Positions 45,561 to 58,398 of a stretch of 64,000 nucleotides of DNA are shown in pieces. The stretch is taken from NCBI GenBank assembly GCA_030159075.1, contig BROG01000470.1, positions 433,001 to 497,000 on the forward strand. Direction: 5' to 3'. The stretch is from Atrina japonica. Its lineage: Eukaryota; Mollusca; Bivalvia; Pterioida; Pinnidae. Positions within the stretch are counted from its first letter, which is position 1. Every line of letters starts with the position of its first letter. The translations under genes were made by a program, and so were the position numbers. The notes beneath the pieces were generated by a model. The model made no database searches and was not told the DNA's origin. It was given only the letters and a program-made list of their open reading frames with translations.

Positions 45561-47125
45561 CTAAGTGGTATTAGATTGTATTAGTCTTTTTATGTATTCC
45601 CATCAGTCCAGACCGATATTGTTATGTTCCATCTTTTATTTAGAAGATAAGTCAAAGCATCTGGTTAAGAAATATATAAAAAGGTAAGATACCATTGTAT
45701 TTATTGGAAAAAAAATCAGAAGAGGGACCAATGCCTTGGGGGAGGAACAGTAGATACTAGAAAGATAATGAACATTGAAAGTGTTGCAAACATCGAACTG
45801 TCGAAAAAAAAGGACATGAAAGCATCTGGTTGTTCACCTACATCTCTTCCTTGTACCTCTAGATGCCTCTTCCTCAAAGGGTGATTGAATTAAACAATAA
45901 TTGTCGCTGTCATGGTGATTTTGATACCTAGTAAAAGAGAATTAATACCACTTATAAAAATATAAAAGATATTCAGTGAATTATTTTATGATATACATGT
46001 ACATGTATAATGTTAAAATTTCAATAATAAAACAACATATGAAAATTTATAGTTAAAACAGAGGTATACTGAAGAGACTAGCAAAGATTCCACCAAAACT
46101 TTATCTTTACTCCTTTCTGAAATACTGACAGTAGTTAAGGAAAAACTTCACCAATACTGTTTATACAGTTGCTCCTTCCAGGATTGGAGTAAATCAGATG
46201 TGGATACTAAAAAATTCCGTATTTTTTAATTTCCAATTTAAAAAAATTAACAATTCAAACACAAATATTAAAAATTAGAAAAATTAGATATCACAATTTT
46301 ACTTACACAAATTAGGAATTTTCATCACGAAATTAAACTGTTTAAATAAATAAATCCTTTAAATTCTTATTCAGAAAACTAAAATCAAAATATATAATGA
46401 AAATCTATTCAATTCTTTGCTTAACAGTGAAAATTCTATTTGAAATGAAGTATAAGTAAAAAATTAAAATTTGGCTGGTTTACCCAATATGATTTGTATA
46501 CAGTGCATGAAAAATATGAACAATCATATAAGTGGCTGTATAAATTGTCACCCAATATCAGGGATTTGAACCATAAAACTTGAGTCAGTAGATTTCAGGA
46601 TTCAACATAACGTTTTGAACATTTCAAAGGGACATAGTGTGTTCTTTTGAAAAAAATTTCTTTCTTTTTTTCTACTTCGATTAATAAGAATAACAAAAAA
46701 CTAGATATACAATTCTTTGATTCCTAGATACCATGAAAACTTGAGATTAGTTTGACAATTATTCTTTACCAAGTCTAGATATTCTAAAGGATAAGCCAAT
46801 AACAAAAATTCATAAAAAAAATGTTGAGGGTCAACGATATTTTAATGGTTTAGACATAGCAATTCTTAAGTGAGTGGACATTGTAGGATTCTTTTGAGTA
46901 AAAAAATTCTTCTAACAATTTTTATGCATTTACCTGACCTATTTTCGAAATTTATATATAGCTTATTTTTATTGACCAAAAACAAATAGTTAAAAAAAAA
47001 TAGAATATAGCTTATGACATTTTTACAAAGAAATGTAAACTTCCAAACTTATGGTCGGTATAAAGACTTGTTTGCAATTACTGTAAATCGGGATATTTTG
47101 GCCACCTTATAAAAATGTCAACAAC
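45561..47125. other. Unassigned intergenic sequence
   Basis: About 1.5 kb of very AT-rich sequence with A-runs. No feature recognised. Confidence 0.4.
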
Positions 47126-48482
47126 AAACAAGAGGCCCAAAGGGCCTTAACGGTCACCTGAGTAAAAGAGCAACAAGCTAGTGATTTGTTAACAACTTTA
47201 TCATTCCTCTTTAGGGACTGCAAAATTGGTTTGAATAATGTCTAACAACATAAATTTATTTGTATTGCATGTATGTGATATTGCGTGGTTTACCTGAAGC
47301 CAATCACTCAATTGCAGCATAATTCATATACCTAAAACAAGTTCAGAGTATTCAAATTTATAAAAGGGATAGGTCTGGTTATGCACCGACTTGTTTTTTT
47401 TTTCTGGGTTGCATAGGCTACCAATGATTCCAGCATTTTCCGTCACGTATGTTGTCCATCCTACTTGTGCCTAAGTGATTGGCCATGAATTTTAATACAA
47501 AATTTGCACCATTGACAATCAATTTTAGGCTACCGGCATTTAATAACTACTCTGTTTCGTTAGGATAACGAAAACCAGAGTTGAGTAAACCGGTGTTTGG
47601 CGAATAATTCCTACTCGTAATCAATTTCAATTAAAATCTATTATCGGAGAAAAATTTTTCAATCAAAGGCGCGGTGTTTGCATAACCAAAATCGGAGTTT
47701 CTCAGAGATTGGCCTTGATTTCACTAAACTTTCAAATGCAAATTTATGATCCTCCTCTAACTTGAACCTGTGTATACAAGCTTTGATTGCCTTCACTATT
47801 GGGTACACCAATTTGGTTGAAAACAAATATTTTAGCGCTCCCCCCCCCCCTTTGTAGCTTTCTAAAAATGAAATCTGAAATTTTTGGCTTGTTGTGGTGG
47901 GGTCAAATATACACAAACTTTGTAATCCTGCCCCTTTCAAATATGAAGTCATTCCCATTGTTTTTTATGCCAAAGACATTTTTCTTATTTTACCCCGTGC
48001 TTTGATCTAAGGGGTAAACAATTTTCACAAACATGATGGTCTTCACATGAAGATGCCAACTTGAAATTGGCAATGTACTTGAGTAAAGTCATTAAAGGGA
48101 TCAATATTTGGCCCCCTTATTGGAAAAATGATCAGAACCTTTTAACAAAAAAATGCTTTCTACCATAAAATCTGACTTCATTTTTGCCCGATTTGACCTA
48201 AAGTGGCCGTTTTTAATCAGATAATTTTTTATTTCACAAACTTTGTAAACATCCCCCAAAATATGCTAAATATCAAATATGGTCATTCCCATTGTTAGTT
48301 CTGAGAAGATGATTTTTGACCCCTTTTTGACCCCAGTGCCCCTTTAGGAGTCTGACCAACAATGTTGAGAGCTTCCCGTCTGTACTTCGACATGTTTTGT
48401 GAAATTGGCCAAGGAATAGATGAAAAGTCAAAAGTTGGATAGAGTGAAGTATAGGTCACCATGACCTTTCTCAGGTGACCTA
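47126..48482 (+). repeat. Long bivalve repeat, family L, full unit
   Basis: Starts 'aacaagaggcccaaagggcc', 'aacggtcacctgagt' and ends 'gacctttctcaggtgaccta', so the ends are partly inverted (tcacctgag / ctcaggtga). The interior is repetitive ('catgaagt'-like, 'tggcccccttattgg', 'cattcccattgtt' twice) with no long frame. About 1.36 kb. Confidence 0.65.
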
Positions 48483-48584
48483 AAAATGTCCTTCATTTTA
48501 TGATAAGTGGCCAAATTTTAGTGACGTATATCCCAAATGGCACAAGTTTGACACAAATGTTGACCTCTGGCAATCAAGAGCCAT

Positions 48585-49010
48585 AAAAAGGTGGATACTG
48601 AAGTATAAATCTTTACATCCATATAAGTACAAATCGTATAAACCGAAACACAGACCTCGCAATCAAAGCCGTAAGTAAGCATTCACTGTCGACCGATCAC
48701 ACCCGCAGTCAAATCAAAATGAAATACGTAAGGAACGAATCCTTTTCACAAACCAGATATCTCAACAACCGTCACAAATTTGCAGAACGTTGACATCAAA
48801 CAGTTTTCAATATAATAAGTGAGCAGTTAATGCTTACTTATTTCATTTAACTGTGAACCGTGGTGGGTATGACTGGTCTACAGGGGAGATACCTACTCCT
48901 CCGTGACACCCGATCTCACCTCTGGGTTTTCAGAGGTCTCTGTCTGATATTTCCGATTTGTATATTTTCTCCTGGACATCCTGAAGATTAACATATTGAG
49001 TATCTATAAT
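48585..49010. repeat. Two RT-element 3' tails in inverted orientation
   Basis: 48585-48800 is a minus-oriented tail ('gaagtataaatctttacatc', 'actgtcgaccgatcacaccc'). 48860-49010 is a plus-oriented one ('actcctccgtgacacccgat', 'ttttcagaggtctctg', 'cctggacatcctgaag'). Head-to-head palindromic arrangement with under 100 bp between. Confidence 0.7.
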
Positions 49011-49469
49011 TTTTACAGTCTTCACAAAACTACATTACATATCAATGCATGATGTGGAATCAGGTGCCCTGGAGGAGTTTGTATGTTTTTACAGTCAAAC
49101 TTGTCTTGAGAGTCCATGTTTTGTGACACCATTTTCTGAGAACCACTACTTATCCTTTAAATAAAACCCCTTTATAAGGGATAGGCAGTCTTGAGAGACC
49201 ACATTTGTCTCAGTTCCACATTAGGCCTATATACATTATTATATCAAGATAGACATCTTATAATTTGTTTTCATCACATTTTCTATAATCTTCTCAAGAG
49301 AAAATGTAATGAGTGCTGAATGAGATTACGTAAGAACTTAGACCAAGTGGGCCTAATTCGATCACCTAAGAGCTATATACAAATGTGGAAATAGGACTAA
49401 GAAGAATATTTAGCCTGTTCTGGCCAAAAAATATGCATATGGTAAAGGACTGTGTGTACTTGCTTCCTG

Positions 49470-50040
49470 TTAAGTTCCATCAAAATCCCTTTAGTGGTTT
49501 CCAAGAATAAGTTGACAAAATTACAAACCCCCCTCTTTTTTGCAGTCTTAAGAAATTCATAAAAATTTCTAAAGATTAGAATTTCTTAAGACTGTAAAAA
49601 AGTTTGTATTTCAAAACCACTGAAGATTTTATGAATTTTACAATAAACAAGTACTCAAGGTCCACTACCAAGTTTGTGCTTTTCGACCGGGATGGCCCAG
49701 GGGTAGGGCAAAAAATGTCTCAGAGGTAGGCTACCCCCTCTCTGAAAATCTTCTCCAGAGCCCCTGCATGTATTGAAAAATGGATTCTGGAGAAAAAGAT
49801 TTTCAAAGAGGGGGTAGCCTACCCTGTGGGATTTATTTTGGCCCACCCCGTGCTGATCTGGCTGAAAAATACAAACTTGGTAGAGTATCTTGAATACTTG
49901 CTTCCTGTAAATTCTTATCAAAATCCCTTATGTGATTTCAGAGAAAAAGTTGAAAATGTGAAAACATTACGCATAGACGGATGTGTAGTGATCACAATAG
50001 CTCAATTAATCCATCAGCAAGCTAAAGATAAAAGATGAAT
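49470..50040 (+). repeat. Family L fragments
   Basis: 'cttcctgttaagttccatca' / 'cttcctgtaaattcttatca' at 49463 and 49902, and two inverted 'aaaatcttctccagag' boxes (49746, 49790). It matches 12.95-13.40 kb and ends like many bivalve dispersed repeats. Confidence 0.55.
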
Positions 50041-51467
50041 ATGTCCAAGGACATGAATGACCTGTTCAAGCTGGCTTGTAAAAATTGAAAACACTTCTGG
50101 AAAGCATTTGTACAGAGCCATAAAAGTGACATGATGAAAAAATAAAAATAAAAGTGACATGATTAAAAAAATAATAATTTGGGGCTCCAAGATAGTAATT
50201 AAGGGTCCAAGATAGTATATATGTCTCTGATATGTAGCTCATTTTAAAAAATAAATTCAAATTTGTCACATGTAGTGTCTCATTAAGGAATAACACAGTA
50301 AAAGATTTGTAAAAAACAGTGTTATTTGGATTTTTTAAAGAAATATACTGTAATTAGTGTGGACATAAAACACTACTTCTTTGAGAAAAGCTAGAATTTT
50401 CTGAAACTATTTCAAATTGAAAAAAATTCTTGGCCCCTATAAATTGAGTTGGGCTACTAGATTTTTAATCTTAGGGGCCCAGGTGGCCCCTGGATAAAAT
50501 TTTTTAGGTAAATCACTGAATTACATTTGTATTGTTCTTAGAAATGTTGTAGTGGGTTATACATCGACAAAACTTCTGAATAGAAAGTGTAAGGGAGGTA
50601 ACTCCAGAACTAAATCTTCCTTCGTAAATACTATTTGCAATAGTCATTGTTTACTGCACCAATGCTTATTTCCAATACAGCCAGTAGATGAAGATGGTGA
50701 GACAAACCAACAAAAGGACACAAGAAATTGGGCAGCACGATTTACCAAAAACATCAAACAATGATTTCCAGTACTGCGTATTAAGGCTTTATACATGTAT
50801 ATAAGTGATGCGTAAATAATCATTTTTAATTACATCTTTGCATAAAAATGATAGTTTAACAGATTTTTGTGTAAAAAGCCAGGATAGTAAGAAGAATGTA
50901 GGCCTGCAAAACACAAATCTAATATTACCAAAATATTTACTGTAAATGATATCCAGTGAGTAATTCATATCTAAAAAGAAAATAGTTGTTTGAGGGTGTT
51001 ATGGATTAGTTTTGGGTAAATGGTGCCGCCGCAAGTAAAATTATGTTTCCAATCTTTTGAGGGGACATTATTATGACTAAACTGACAACTGTGCACTGAA
51101 AGATTAAAATGGCTCAAGATGACTTTGAACCAAGATGTGGAAATGTATAAAAACAACAGAATTATAGTAATTCAAACTCATTTTACTTCTCTGCATATTA
51201 TCTCATAAACACACGGTAAAGGGTTATCAACTTTTTTACAAAGTCTCTTTTCCTTTGTGTCTCGTTGTGTTACATTTTTTAAAATACATTTCTATATTCC
51301 ATGGTCCAAACATATCCCTGGATAAAAGCTTTTCAGCTATAAAATCAACTGAAAGTGTGTGTGACAGAGAAAAATTAAATTACATTGGAATTCCGAGACA
51401 CATAAACAAACAAATGGAAAATCCTAATCAAAGTTCTCTTCATGTTATACATGATTTCTTCCAACAT
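50041..51467. other. Unassigned sequence downstream of NDUFA4
   Basis: AT-rich. A possible plus-strand terminal exon at 50681-50764 is discussed under rejected items. Confidence 0.4.
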
Positions 51468-51527
51468 TTAGAGTTCTGGTTGTTCCTTTGGGCGCTTCAA
51501 TTTTGAATAGTCAATGAAAGACAGGAA
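51468..51527 (-). CDS. NDUFA4: NDUFA4, last coding exon
   Basis: 60 bp after acceptor 'attcttttcag'. It reads FLSFIDYSKLKRPKEQPEL and stop, matching the family's C-terminal 'FYSxNxDYSKLKxxRP' ending. It enters in phase 0 as required by the exon at 53198. NDUFA4 is a single-pass inner-membrane subunit associated with cytochrome c oxidase (complex IV), formerly assigned to complex I. Confidence 0.85.
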   Translation of the reverse strand, partial: FLSFIDYSKLKRPKEQPEL

Positions 51528-51788
51528 CTGAAAAGAATGAAAAATATAGTGTGAATTACTGGCTTTCTTACAAAATTTCTTTATTCGATTATCAAACAAT
51601 ATATTTATTACATACAATTCAGGTTGCAAGAGGGAGGTACCAGGTTCGATTCCTGGTACTGAGTCATGCCAAAGTATTCTGGAAATTTGAAGCGACTGTT
51701 CCATGGCCAATCGGCCATATGCAGATATCACTATCTAACACTATCATATTTCATCTGCCCCTCCACTACCACCACCTAAGAAATGCAG

Positions 51789-52012
51789 TTACTGTATTCG
51801 ATCCTTTAAGTGCCCCTCACCCCTTTTTACATACGATCGAGAATCTTTTCTAGTTGGTTGACAAGGAGATATCAACCAAAAAACCGTAGGTAACTGTGCC
51901 GTATAAAAATAACTGTTTCACATTAATTTGACTTAATTGGTTTCATTAAGCCCCCACCACCTTTTCTTGATTTTTGTATATCCCTGGGTACTTAATGGGT
52001 CTAATACGGTAA
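51789..52012. mobile_element. Element T, copy 2
   Basis: Imperfect inverted ends of about 22 bp: left TTACTGTATTCGATCC, right the complement of TTACCGTATTAGACCC. Non-coding, about 224 bp, intronic to NDUFA4. A second copy lies at 8770-9092. Confidence 0.65.
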
Positions 52013-52033
52013 TTGAATTTGATAAATGAACAG

Positions 52034-53019
52034 CAGCGCTCTACAATGCGACCAATTCACTCACATATGCGACCAGTTTTTAGGTTTTGGCGAGTGTTTA
52101 TTCTCATTCAGTCGCCACACTGCGACCAGTTTTTTTCCCCAGGCCGGAAATCAAAAGTTTGTCTGTTTTCACTATGAAATTACATTATCGAAATCAAGGT
52201 CTTTTATGCGCTTTACAACAACCAATTTGGCTATTCAGTTTTGATAGACTAGAGCATCTAACTCATGGTGATTACCATATAAAAACATGCTGTATGCTTT
52301 CGCGTTTTCAACTTGAAACTTTCCAAACAGAAGACGATGACATTTACTTTTCAGTGTCAATTTCAACAGAAGCATCTACCTCTTCATTGGACACTAGCTA
52401 GTTTAAACGATCTTGGTGAAAGAAATACCGGACCCGAGTTATGGCTAGTGTTTGACGAGGAGGCAGACCACAGCCGGAATTGGAAATTTTATCTGTAAAT
52501 TAAACTTGAGAGTCAAACACCTGATTGTCATGAACAAACACCTATAAAGACCTTTAAAGGTGTTTCAACTTTGTTTGACGATCAGGTAACGGGTGTTTTG
52601 ACTCTCAATTTTAAATTACAGATAAAATTTCCACATTCTTGTGGGCAGATAATCACTAAGGGGATTCTGTTGCGGCTGTTTTATCATGGCGGGGCAACAC
52701 AAAAAAAAAACTGCCGCGACAGAATCCCCAAAGGGATAAGTGGGCAGACACCTTTTTGTAAATTCTGTTGAAAAAAAAAACGGCGTTAAAAATTCAAAAA
52801 CGAAGTTTAAGTTTGCCTCAATATTGAAGCAACAAATACAAAGAATATAGCCATAAAAACACTTCTGGATTGATTTAAAAACTGCACAAAACGGTCAGCA
52901 GTTAATATCCTTGTTTTAAATGCAGAGATCTTGGCGAGTAAAAGTTTGTGGCTGGCTAGTAAAAATTCTGGTTCACTGGCCAAATGAAGAGTGGATTTTT
53001 TAAATGTTGTAGAGCCCTG
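52034..53019. mobile_element. Non-autonomous hAT-like element with nested palindromes
   Basis: Ends CAGCGCTCTACAA and TTGTAGAGCCCTG (one mismatch over 13), flanked by the 5-bp repeat AACAG (52029-52033 and 53020-53024). CAG-GCTCTA ends are hAT-like. Inside are a palindrome at about 52478-52632 and a hairpin at about 52659-52742. Short frames inside it have no recognisable product. Confidence 0.7.
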
Positions 53020-53197
53020 AACAGTAATGGCAGTTATGAACTCAGTAAACTTTTTTTTTTATTACTTTGAATATGACTCCAAAAATTTGAAACTGGTGAC
53101 AGATTTTGACAGTTGGCAATTTTTCTGGCACCATAAATTATCCAGCCAGCGCAGTCCCCATCCAGATTGGAGTATTCTGCATTCATTCGTTACTTAC

Positions 53198-53258
53198 CTT
53201 GTACTGTAAAGTCGGTGGACATTTGGAAAATGGCTGTGGGTTAACTGCATGTCTCCAC
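53198..53258 (-). CDS. NDUFA4: NDUFA4, third exon
   Basis: 61 bp between 'cttcattgtag' and GTAAGT. The first base completes the codon left by exon 2, then WRHAVNPQPFSKCPPTLQYK. This aligns with the family's 'WDRxNPEPWNKLGPxxQYK' segment: W, N-P-x-P, K, P and QYK conserved. Phase fits both versions of exon 2. Confidence 0.85.
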
Positions 53259-53669
53259 CTACAATGAAGATCTCAGATCACTAGTGATATACAGTGGAAT
53301 CAGGAAATTTGGTTGTGAATTTAATTTCATTTATCAGAGTCAGTGAGTGGAACGTTGCCTAAAGACCACATATTTCAGACTATAAATTCCCAGTCTCTTG
53401 ATATATATTTACTAAGTACAGAACCTCAGTTAAGAGACAATAACACTAATCAGGAATCTTTGACTGGTCAGTCAGTTAGGTGGTCTTTATTGCGAAGTTC
53501 CATCGTCTGTAGTGATACTTTAACTTTTATTATATGTGATGTATCATGTTATAATAGGTATAGATTAAAATCTGTAGATTTTAGACACATGGGACTTATA
53601 CGAGTTACATACAAACAATAGGTCTATACTTGAATATATGACTTACATGAGCATGAGTTCTTTATAATA

Positions 53670-53910
53670 AGGGATTTTCCACCCTACCATTGGGGTAAAA
53701 ATGAAGCTCCATTTACAATACCAAAAACTGTATTTTTCTAAATATGCAGTTGAAATTTTCCAACTGAAGTCAAATTATATTAATGAATTAGAAGAGACTA
53801 TTTTCAGAAAGTTTTGTTTATTTTCAGATTTCCAAATTTCAATAAGATTTTGCTAAAACCCCTAGATTCAATAGCCCCAGACCCCATTTCCAAAAGAGTA
53901 TGGAAAATCT
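53670..53910 (+). repeat. Dispersed repeat family R5, copy 1
   Basis: 'cagatttccaaatttcaata', 'ttgctaaaa' and 'ccaaaagagtatggaaaatc' parallel 61075-61150. The 5' part 'gggattttccac' parallels 60890. Intronic. Confidence 0.5.
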
Positions 53911-53934
53911 CTGATGTTAATGAAATATTCTTGA

Positions 53935-54040
53935 TCAAACATAAATCTTCTACTCATCAACCCCTGAAAAATAATGGACTCTTCTATAAATCAATGATTT
54001 GGGCCAGTCCAAATGTGTCTTTAGGGGTGTATGAGTTAAT
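53935..54040. repeat. Short element S, copy 3
   Basis: 'actcatcaacccctgaaaaa', 'aatggactcttctataaatc', 'gggccagtccaaatgtgtct' and 'aggggtgtatgagtt'; the best-preserved S unit, with partly inverted ends. Confidence 0.6.
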
Positions 54041-54509
54041 ACTAAAATATATTTATTACTGGTGGCACACAAGAAAACTTTTTTCCAATGAAGTAAATAG
54101 GTCAACTTTACTCTAATTCTAAATTAAAAAATGTGGAGATTTCTTTACGTGATTAGCGGAAAGCTAAGCTGGACCGAAATCTTTGGTGTGCTTTAGATGG
54201 GGAAACATGTACAGTTAAATGTATACATGGTAACAGTTTTAAAAGCTCCATTCTAGACTCTGACATTGATTCCTTCTCCTATATGTCAATCTACCTACCT
54301 ATGTGTTGGTGGACACTTTTTCCTGCATCAACATATTAATGATGATAATATTCCTCATTGCTAGGCCTATATATATATATATATATATATATCAAATATG
54401 ATACTCATATATGTTTTGAAAAAAAAATTAAAGATACATTCGAATCAAATGCATACCTGAAGATAATTTTAACAAAATTTATTTGTTTGCCGTTTTACGC
54501 CACACGTAA

Positions 54510-54690
54510 AAAAATTTCAGATATATGGTGGCGGCCAGTTTTTATTGGTGGAGAAAACCCAGTTACAATGTACCCAGGAAGAGACCAATGGCCTTCCACA
54601 AATAAAATGGCAAACTTTCTCACAAAATTCAGCTTAGGTTTCAGCAGGGCATGAAACCTGTGCTGACCAGAAGTGAGAGACTTCATGGAT
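54510..54690 (-). repeat. SINE tail, minus orientation
   Basis: 'ggcggccagtttttattggt', 'gaaaacccagttacaatgta' and 'gaccaatggccttccacaaa' are the complement of the tail at 44.9-45.0 and 13.65-13.78 kb. Confidence 0.65.
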
Positions 54691-55110
54691 CGAAGCAAAT
54701 TATATAGATAATTTCTTAAAAGTTCTGAATGTTTCATACATGCAGTAAAATTAACAAAATTTGATGCGTTTATCTGTAAAACATAACAGCATAATCATGA
54801 TATTCTAACCAATAATTTTTCAATGAATCTATAAAAAATGTGAATTTATTAATTTATTAATTTTTCAAGGATTTGCTGTGCAATTTCTTGCAGAATTGTG
54901 AATTTTTATTAAAATATTGTGGAAAAAGACACGAGTTACCTTAATACAACTGGTAATAGTATTGCCATATTTCAGTTTAAAATTGAAACAGAAAGAATGT
55001 TTTGAGTTTCAAATATTAAGGATCATTTAGTATGATAGAATGAATGTTGTACATGTAGCGTAAACATATGTACACGTATTTGTTTTTAGTACGGTACCTA
55101 TGACACTTAC

Positions 55111-55199
55111 GTGACGTCTGGAGTGTGACAACATAGCCTGTACATGTACCATGATCCCAAGATAACGCCAGCTACAATAGATCCGAACAAGGGAGCTAA
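55111..55199 (-). CDS. NDUFA4: NDUFA4, alternative exon 2, version b
   Basis: 89 bp between acceptor 'ttgccatttcag' and donor GTAAGTG. It reads LAPLFGSIVAGVILGSWYMY, then RLCCHTPDV and a split Thr codon. This is the family's membrane helix: PLF, small residues, a Y, then RL and PDV, as in 'LIPLFxxIGxG...YLLRLxxxxPDV'. It has the same length and phase as 59751-59839, so either can join exon 3. Including both would add 178 bp and break the frame. Confidence 0.85.
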
Positions 55200-58060
55200 C
55201 TGAAATGGCAAGGGTCAAAGAGAGATCTGATAATTACTAGAGTTGACAAACCTGTGAACTGGACCAATACCTCTATCCGTTGATCTATGTTAATTGTTAG
55301 GTGGTACAAACTTGTTCATCACTTAGTTATTTCTTTTCTAAATAATAAATAAAAACATTTTCGGCATTTTGACAATTTTAGAAAGAGATCAAATTTATAT
55401 ATGTTCTTGATTTTTTGATATATTAAAAAGATTTCTTGTAAGTTCAATAATTTTGATAAATTTAAAAAAAATATATCATTAATTTCAAAACAAAAATAAA
55501 AAACATGGGAAGATTGATTTACACATTTACCTTCCCTTCACACATAGCTCCTTTACTAACTTTAATGTGACCATGACCTTGTAAGTTTGTTTAAAGGTAC
55601 AGGAATAACACTTTGTGATGACCAAGTAATACACCATACTTACAGACCGTTAGTATAACCGCCTCGTGTGTGGTGTCCTCTAATTGGGTAGGTTTACCAC
55701 TTAACTTTGGCTAAAGCTTCAGACTTCATACAACATAGATGTATGTTTTGATTGGCTAAAGCTTTAGACTATATACTTAGTACTACAGCATGCAAATTGT
55801 AAACAACAGTTTAATAGTTCACTGGTCACAACTAATTCAACATACACTGTACTATTGAAAATGATGTATGTTAATAACAAGGATGTGAAAAAGGAGAAAA
55901 AAATGACTCATTTGTGGGGATATAATGGGGAAAATAAAGATTTATCATTGCAAAAGAATTTTGAAAAGGAGGAATTCCTCCAACTTGAGGAAAATTCTTA
56001 TCCCTGATTTAATGAATTATTCTGCCATAGTGTGGCGAGTCAGAAATGAAACCAGTCAGTTTCGAACTTCCATAATGACCAGGATGCATTTACAAAACTG
56101 GCCCCAAGTATGTCCTATTTTTTGTTGAGTAGTGGTGATACAATGTACAGGTAAACTGCTGTTTACAGGTAAAAAAGCACAATACTTGTACACAGAAAGA
56201 CTCAAGCATCAATCATTGTGCTGTTTGTAGGCTTCAAAGGCTTTTTACATGTAATTGAAGCTTGCATGCATTAAAGCAACCATAACAATGATATGAAACC
56301 ATTTAAATTAAAGAACATACTGGTTAACTGGTATGTGAACAGTGGAACTTATCTTGAAATCAACCCATATCCTGGAAAGCAGATTTAATTGTATGTTTTG
56401 AATATTAAACCTGAAAGGTCCCTGATGACAGGTGGTCCCTAATGACAATGTCAATGACTGCACCAGTGAACAAATTTATCACTATTAACTAAGACAGGTG
56501 GTCCCCGATGTCAATTGTATTGAAACAGGTGCTCCCTATGTCAATGGTCTCTCAAGGCAGGTTCCACTGTGAATCTTACTGACTAGAAGCTTATCACTTA
56601 GATAAAATTAATTACAAGCAATGGAAAAGAGCCAGTAAGCTCATATCTTGATTACATAGCAACAAAGGTTAAAGGTCAAATGACACATCTTGTATACGGG
56701 TAACATGACAACTAGTAAAGTATGCAGGAAAGTGCTGTAAAGTTTAATGAAAAAAATTCTTACTCTGTGAAAGAGCAAAGAATTGGGTCATCATCAAATA
56801 AAATGACTGACATTTTTATGTTACAAATTCAGACAGATCCTTTTTGGTCTGCAAGGGGAATGAATTCAAAACTGCTTAGAAATATGTGGTCTTTCAACTT
56901 TTTGTTGGTTGCATTAGAGAATGCAGTGAGACTTAAAATCTATTACCAGCCCCTCTTCAACTCATCAACCCATGAAAAAATGGACTCTACTGTATACGCA
57001 TTGAAATGTGTCTCTAGAGGTGAATGAACTATTACAGATCACCATCATTGTAAATACATGTACTTCATGTAAAACATCTTACTTGAGACTTGCATCTTAA
57101 AAACAAAATCCAGTGCTTTAAAATTAAAAAAGAAAAAAAAAAAAGATTTTTTTTCAATCAAAAGAAAAATAAAAGAAAAATACAGAGAAGCCCCATAATA
57201 GAGTCCTATCTCACTGATTATTTTGTTTCAAGGTAAATTTTTTTATTTGGATGTTTTCATGTTAAAATTGAATTAATCTTAAATGTCAACCTATAATTGA
57301 ACAACTAATTTTACGGACCACATGTTCATTTTAATAATAAACCTATAAAAGCCATAAAGGCATAGACATTGTACACAATAACTTGTGACGTGTACATGTA
57401 CTTTTAACTTAAGTAAAAAACTGTATGGCCGCTCCTGGAACTAAAGATCCATACAGGCGAAGGAGAATCCCTGAAAAATCAGTTAAACATAAGTATAGTG
57501 TACAGGAAGTAGCATGCAGAAATTAAGACCAAATACATGTAGCTGGCAATCATTTGTTGCTGAAATCATTAAGGCACAAGCTTTGCTCCAGGCGAGGAGA
57601 GTTCTTCAGAAGAACGGCAACGCACTTCATAGACAAATGCACTTTACTTCCTGAAAAATGAGTCAAGCATGAGAAGTATAGCGTGTGTGTACCTTAACAG
57701 CGGCAGTTGAAGCATGCAACAGGGATCTGAATAAGTTTACAAAGGAATGCTGAAAATCAGAGAGCATATTAAAATACTGCTACATCAATCCCTGAAACAC
57801 AAAAGCATTTACTACACACATAAAATGTGTATAGAGTGTAATCCAATTACTGACAAAGGCAATGCACGTGTATGTACATTTCAAATACTAGCTGCAGTTT
57901 CATGAAGCACCTGGAAAAGAGGAAACAAAGGTTTCAATGCTTGCAAGCGTGTTGCAATGCTGGGATTGTGACTTCTTTATCTTGAACCATCTTCATGAAT
58001 CAGAACTAGAATGCAATTTACAACACTGATATCAACTACTGCTACCTCCACTGCATAAAC
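55200..58060. other. NDUFA4 intron between the two exon-2 versions
   Basis: Holds an S-element piece (56960-57030) and degenerate 'caggtggtccc...gatgtcaat' repeats (56410-56575). Otherwise AT-rich, with no third exon-2 copy seen. Confidence 0.5.
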
Positions 58061-58097
<37 letters not shown>

Positions 58098-58098
58098 A
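58061..58098. repeat. (GAT)n microsatellite
   Basis: About 12 trinucleotide units. Confidence 0.95.
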
Positions 58099-58125
58099 AA
58101 ATGAAACCGATTTATCCTATACTAA

Positions 58126-58398
58126 CAGGCCTTTTTCTGACAATTTTGGGAAATTGCCATTGGTCACACATTTGGGAATTTCAGGATGAATCTGTGTCAA
58201 ACTGGGAAAAATATTTTGCTCACCAGTAAATCTAAATTTTTAAAAGCAAATCCCCCTGTATTGATTCATTTTTCACTACTGTCACAGTCTGTAGACCTAA
58301 TTGGGAATTTTTCATAATCAAATTGGGAAATACGCATGTTTCTTGCATTGGGTATGGGGCTGAATACCTTCCCTGTGGAGACTATAGAAAAAGGCCTG
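58126..58398. mobile_element. Non-autonomous hAT-like MITE with 5-bp target duplication
   Basis: Perfect 13-bp inverted ends CAGGCCTTTTTCT (58126-58138, 58386-58398), flanked by ACTAA on both sides (58121-58125, 58399-58403). 273 bp; interior with repeated 'ttgggaa' motifs; non-coding. CAGG ends and a 5-bp duplication fit a hAT5-type group. Intronic in NDUFA4. Confidence 0.8.

Noticed and set aside
49826..50038. ORF ending …AQLIHQQAKDKR after a 'gatttcag' acceptor-like site
   Set aside because: Part of the family L repeat that recurs at 12.9-13.6 and 49.5 kb.
50681..50764. Possible plus-strand last exon (…NWAARFTKNIKQ) after 'ttatttccaatacag'
   Set aside because: Good acceptor and coding-like, but no upstream partner exon or family match was found; too weak to call.
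51620..51670. T-arm-like sequence 'taccaggttcgattcctggta'
   Set aside because: A perfect T stem-loop but no acceptor, D or anticodon arm; a repeat scrap, not a tRNA gene.
52087..52401. 104-codon ORF
   Set aside because: Lies inside the hAT-like non-autonomous element, no recognisable domain, overlapping frames equally open.
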